A stretch of 9,133 bases of DNA from Erythrobacter sp. (lineage in GTDB: Bacteria > Pseudomonadota > Alphaproteobacteria > Sphingomonadales > Sphingomonadaceae): positions 1 to 9,133 of the forward strand of contig DMWU01000005.1 in NCBI GenBank assembly GCA_003483125.1, in the 5' to 3' direction. The notes beneath the pieces are model-generated. The model had not been told where the DNA came from and searched no databases. It saw only the letters and a list, made by a program, of their open reading frames with translations. The position numbers and the translations under genes are program-made. Positions within the stretch are counted from its first letter, which is position 1. Each line of letters starts with the position of its first letter. This document shows positions 6,994 through 9,133 of the stretch, piece by piece.

Positions 6994-8124
6994 ATGCCAC
7001 TGGTGTTAAACGAAGAACAAAATATGTTGAGGGAGGCGGCAAAAAGCTTCTGCACCGACAATGCACCGATTTCGCAGCTTCGGAGTTTGCGTGACAATAA
7101 AAGTGAGCTGGGATTTGACCCTGCGATCTGGCAACAAATGGTGGAGTTGGGCTGGGCAGGTATTGCAATTCCTGAGGAGTTTGGGGGGTCGGGCTTTGGC
7201 TATCTGGGCATGGGGGTTGTGATGGAAGAATGTGGCCGCACTCTGGCTGCGTCACCCTTGTTTAGCGCGGCTGTGCTGGGTGCCAGCGCGATATTGCATG
7301 CTGGTAGCGAAGAGCAAAAGAGGGTGTTGCTCCCCCAAATCGCTGGTGGTGACCTGTTGCTGGCTTTAGCTCTGGAAGAAACGCAGCATCACAGTCCCTA
7401 TGGATCTAACACCAAGGCTGAAAAATCGGGTGCCGGCTATAAGGTGTCAGGATCCAAGAAATTTGTCCTAGATGGGCATGTTGCAAACAAGATTGTCGTT
7501 GTTGCCAGAACTTCCGGCAAGAGCGGTGACCGTAACGGGTTGACCCTTATATTGGTAGACGGCGACGCATCAGGCGTCAGCATTACCCGAACGCTTATGG
7601 TTGATAGCCGCAACGCGTCAAACATCGAGTTTGAAAGTGCTGAGGGTGTGGTGCTTGGAGAAGTGGACAAGGCAGCCGATGTCTTGGACAAAGTTCTCGA
7701 TACCGGCCGTATTCTTCTATCAGCCGAAATGTTAGGCGGTGTTAAGGAGTGTTTTGAAAGAACAATGGAGTATTTAAAAGAGCGCGAGCAATTTGGTGTG
7801 CCCGTCGGTTCGTTTCAGGGATTAAAACACCGCGCTTCGGAAATGTTCTGTGAAGTTGAACTATCAAAATCCGTCGTGCTGGAAGCCTTGTCAGCTCTGG
7901 ATGATGACACGGGCCAGGTTGCGCAGCTAGCCAGCTTGGCTAAAGCCACACTGAACTACACGTATCATCTGGTGAGCGCCGAAGCCATTCAGATGCATGG
8001 CGGTATTGGCATGACTGACGAATACGAGATTGGTTTCTTTATAAAGCGATCTCGGGTTTGCGAATATGCGCTTGGCAATAGCGCGTTCCATCGCAACCGC
8101 TACGGGGCCGTTCAGGGGTATTAG
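6994..8124 (+). CDS. acyl-CoA dehydrogenase (second, candidate partner subunit)
   Basis: This 376-residue acyl-CoA dehydrogenase begins MPLVLNEEQNMLREAAKSF, typical of the N-terminal helical domain, followed by IAIPEEFGGSG. The FAD-contacting EREQFGVPVGSFQ (Arg264) and MHGGIGMTDEYE (334-345) of the C-terminal domain are intact. The TEPxAGSD loop is replaced by LEETQHHSPYGS, and the C-terminal YEGTxxIQ by EYALGNSAFHRNR, so the usual catalytic Glu is missing. Gly-Arg also replaces the Glu-Arg of isovaleryl-CoA-type enzymes. This is the opposite motif pattern to the dehydrogenase at 1159-2346, and together the two would supply one full set, as in the ChsE1/ChsE2 steroid side-chain enzymes of mycobacteria (inference). 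AAGGAG at 6978-6983 lies 10 bases before the ATG. The gap to the crotonase gene is 61 bp. It should act on an acyl-CoA with electron-transfer flavoprotein as acceptor. Confidence 0.93.
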   Translation: MPLVLNEEQNMLREAAKSFCTDNAPISQLRSLRDNKSELGFDPAIWQQMVELGWAGIAIPEEFGGSGFGYLGMGVVMEECGRTLAASPLFSAAVLGASAILHAGSEEQKRVLLPQIAGGDLLLALALEETQHHSPYGSNTKAEKSGAGYKVSGSKKFVLDGHVANKIVVVARTSGKSGDRNGLTLILVDGDASGVSITRTLMVDSRNASNIEFESAEGVVLGEVDKAADVLDKVLDTGRILLSAEMLGGVKECFERTMEYLKEREQFGVPVGSFQGLKHRASEMFCEVELSKSVVLEALSALDDDTGQVAQLASLAKATLNYTYHLVSAEAIQMHGGIGMTDEYEIGFFIKRSRVCEYALGNSAFHRNRYGAVQGY

Positions 8125-8236
8125 GTCATTTGAAAATAGGGCGAGTGGTGCATTCAATCTCTTGAGAGTGTTGCTGAGCTTATGGGCCTAAGTCTGACAA
8201 CAAAAAAGAAGTTGGACAGGTCACACATAGAGAAAC

Positions 8237-8243
8237 AAGGAAG
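8237..8243 (+). promoter_or_regulatory. ribosome binding site of the second amidohydrolase
   Basis: AAGGAAG ends five bases before ATG 8249, a strong Shine-Dalgarno site. It fixes this start, which in turn gives a template for judging the start of the paralogue at 5031/5064. Confidence 0.65.
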
Positions 8244-8248
8244 ACAAT

Positions 8249-9133
8249 ATGCTTCGAAGCGATGCCGCTGAGTGGCTGGCTTTGGTGATGGAAGAGATCA
8301 TCGAGCCGGACCGAAAGATTATTGATACTCATCATCACTTGTGGACGGTACCCACGCCGTGGGGCCGTTACGAGTTGGCTGATCTGTGGGCCGATACTCA
8401 ATCTGGGTCGGGTGGTCATCATCATATTGAGAAGACGGTATTCATTGACTGCCACTCAAACTACCGACAAGAGGGGAAGGAAGCATTGCGCCCCGTCGGT
8501 GAGACTGAGTATGTGGTGCAAGTGGCGGAAGCAAGTAGGGCCGACGCTGACAAACCCACCATCGCCGCTATCGTGAGCCATGCTGATATGGCGCTGGGGG
8601 AGGCCGTCGAGGAGGTCTTGCAGGCTCATGAAGAAGCGGGCCAAGGGTTGTTCAAAGGTATTCGTCATATGGGCCCTTCCGATACCACGGGTTCCTTGTC
8701 CAACCCTGCCAGTACCGAACCCTGTCCTTATTCAGGAGAGGGTTTTAGGTCGGGTGTGCGTACCCTTGGGCGCATGGGGTATAGCTTTGATGCCTGGCAC
8801 TTCTTTCTGCAAAATCCAGACTTTCTTGAGTTGGCGCGTGCGGTCCCCGAGACCACAATGGTGTTGAACCATTTCGGCTCTCCGCTTGGCGTGGGCGCCT
8901 ATGCTGGCAAGCAAGATGAAATTTTTTCTCAATGGCAGCGGGATATCGAACGGCTAGCTGACTGCCCTAACGTCGTCGCCAAATTGGGTGGCTTGGCTAT
9001 GATCGACAATGGCTTCGGCTGGCATGATCGTGACTTGCCGCCGAGTTCCGACGAGTTTTGCGCAGCGCAGCGGCGATATTACTTACACGCTATCGAATGC
9101 TTCGGGCCAGACCGCTGCATGTTCGAAAGTAAT
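8249..9133 (+). CDS. second amidohydrolase-superfamily hydrolase (COG3618-like), 3' end beyond window
   Basis: An open frame of 295 codons runs from ATG 8249 to the last base with no stop, so the C-terminus is missing, probably some 40-60 residues. IIDTHHHLW gives the metal-binding HxH (His28, His30). DCHSNYR, VGETEYV, FKGIRHMG, LNHFGSP (His208) and AKLGGLAM follow in the same order as in the gene at 5031-6077, showing that the two are paralogues, although clearly diverged. The window ends inside FESN, where Asn again stands in the place of the superfamily's catalytic Asp. Compared with its paralogue it has an insert around residues 33-60 with WADTQSGSGGHHH, and longer loops near 145-165. Its ribosome site is strong. 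A hydrolase for another intermediate of the same pathway, or for a stereoisomer, is the simplest idea (inference). The 124-bp gap before it has no clear terminator, so it likely belongs to the operon. Confidence 0.9.
   Translation, partial: MLRSDAAEWLALVMEEIIEPDRKIIDTHHHLWTVPTPWGRYELADLWADTQSGSGGHHHIEKTVFIDCHSNYRQEGKEALRPVGETEYVVQVAEASRADADKPTIAAIVSHADMALGEAVEEVLQAHEEAGQGLFKGIRHMGPSDTTGSLSNPASTEPCPYSGEGFRSGVRTLGRMGYSFDAWHFFLQNPDFLELARAVPETTMVLNHFGSPLGVGAYAGKQDEIFSQWQRDIERLADCPNVVAKLGGLAMIDNGFGWHDRDLPPSSDEFCAAQRRYYLHAIECFGPDRCMFESN

Noticed and set aside
8194..8219. Imperfect inverted repeat CTG-A-CAAC ... GTTG-GA-CAG before the second amidohydrolase, as terminator or operator
   Set aside because: Short arms with an asymmetric internal loop and no T-tract; not distinguishable from chance.
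8322..8867. Plus-strand frames at 8322-8576 and 8580-8867 as genes, implying a frameshifted locus
   Set aside because: The frame from ATG 8249 is uninterrupted to the window end and carries all family motifs; the others are out-of-frame shadows.

Overview
The window carries part of a catabolic gene cluster from a bacterium, most likely a member of the Pseudomonadota. Intermediate GC content, clear Shine-Dalgarno sites and the gene families fit an environmental, perhaps marine or soil, gammaproteobacterium, but the organism cannot be fixed from this sequence. There are no tRNA or rRNA genes, CRISPR arrays, transposases or attachment sites. Both ends cut through a gene.

Layout: a LysR-type regulator on the minus strand (1-885, its last few codons beyond the left edge) is divergent from seven plus-strand genes that probably form one operon. 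These are an acyl-CoA dehydrogenase (1159-2346), a Baeyer-Villiger flavin monooxygenase (2408-4057), a short-chain dehydrogenase/reductase (4181-4939), a metal-dependent amidohydrolase-superfamily enzyme (5031-6077), a crotonase-fold protein (6150-6932), a second acyl-CoA dehydrogenase (6994-8124) and a second amidohydrolase (8249 to the right edge, incomplete). Gaps between the plus-strand genes are 61-124 bp, with no convincing internal terminator. The first and last genes described here run off the window and have no stop codon inside it.

The 273-bp divergent region holds two inverted repeats near the LysR start, which are good operator candidates. It also holds two hairpins in the presumed operon leader; the second is terminator-like and lies just before the first acyl-CoA dehydrogenase.

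Proposed joint role (inference): the SDR oxidises an alicyclic or side-chain alcohol to a ketone. The monooxygenase inserts oxygen to give a lactone or ester. One or both amidohydrolases, from the lactonase-rich COG3618-like group, hydrolyse that product. After CoA activation by a ligase not seen here, the two acyl-CoA dehydrogenases and the crotonase-fold protein carry out beta-oxidation-like steps. A steroid, terpenoid or alicyclic ketone/acid is the most reasonable substrate class, but nothing in the window fixes it.

Three points stand out. The two amidohydrolases are diverged paralogues that both have Asn where the superfamily normally has its catalytic Asp. The crotonase-fold protein lacks both catalytic glutamates of enoyl-CoA hydratase. 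The two acyl-CoA dehydrogenases have complementary sets of conserved motifs, as expected of subunits of a heteromeric enzyme.
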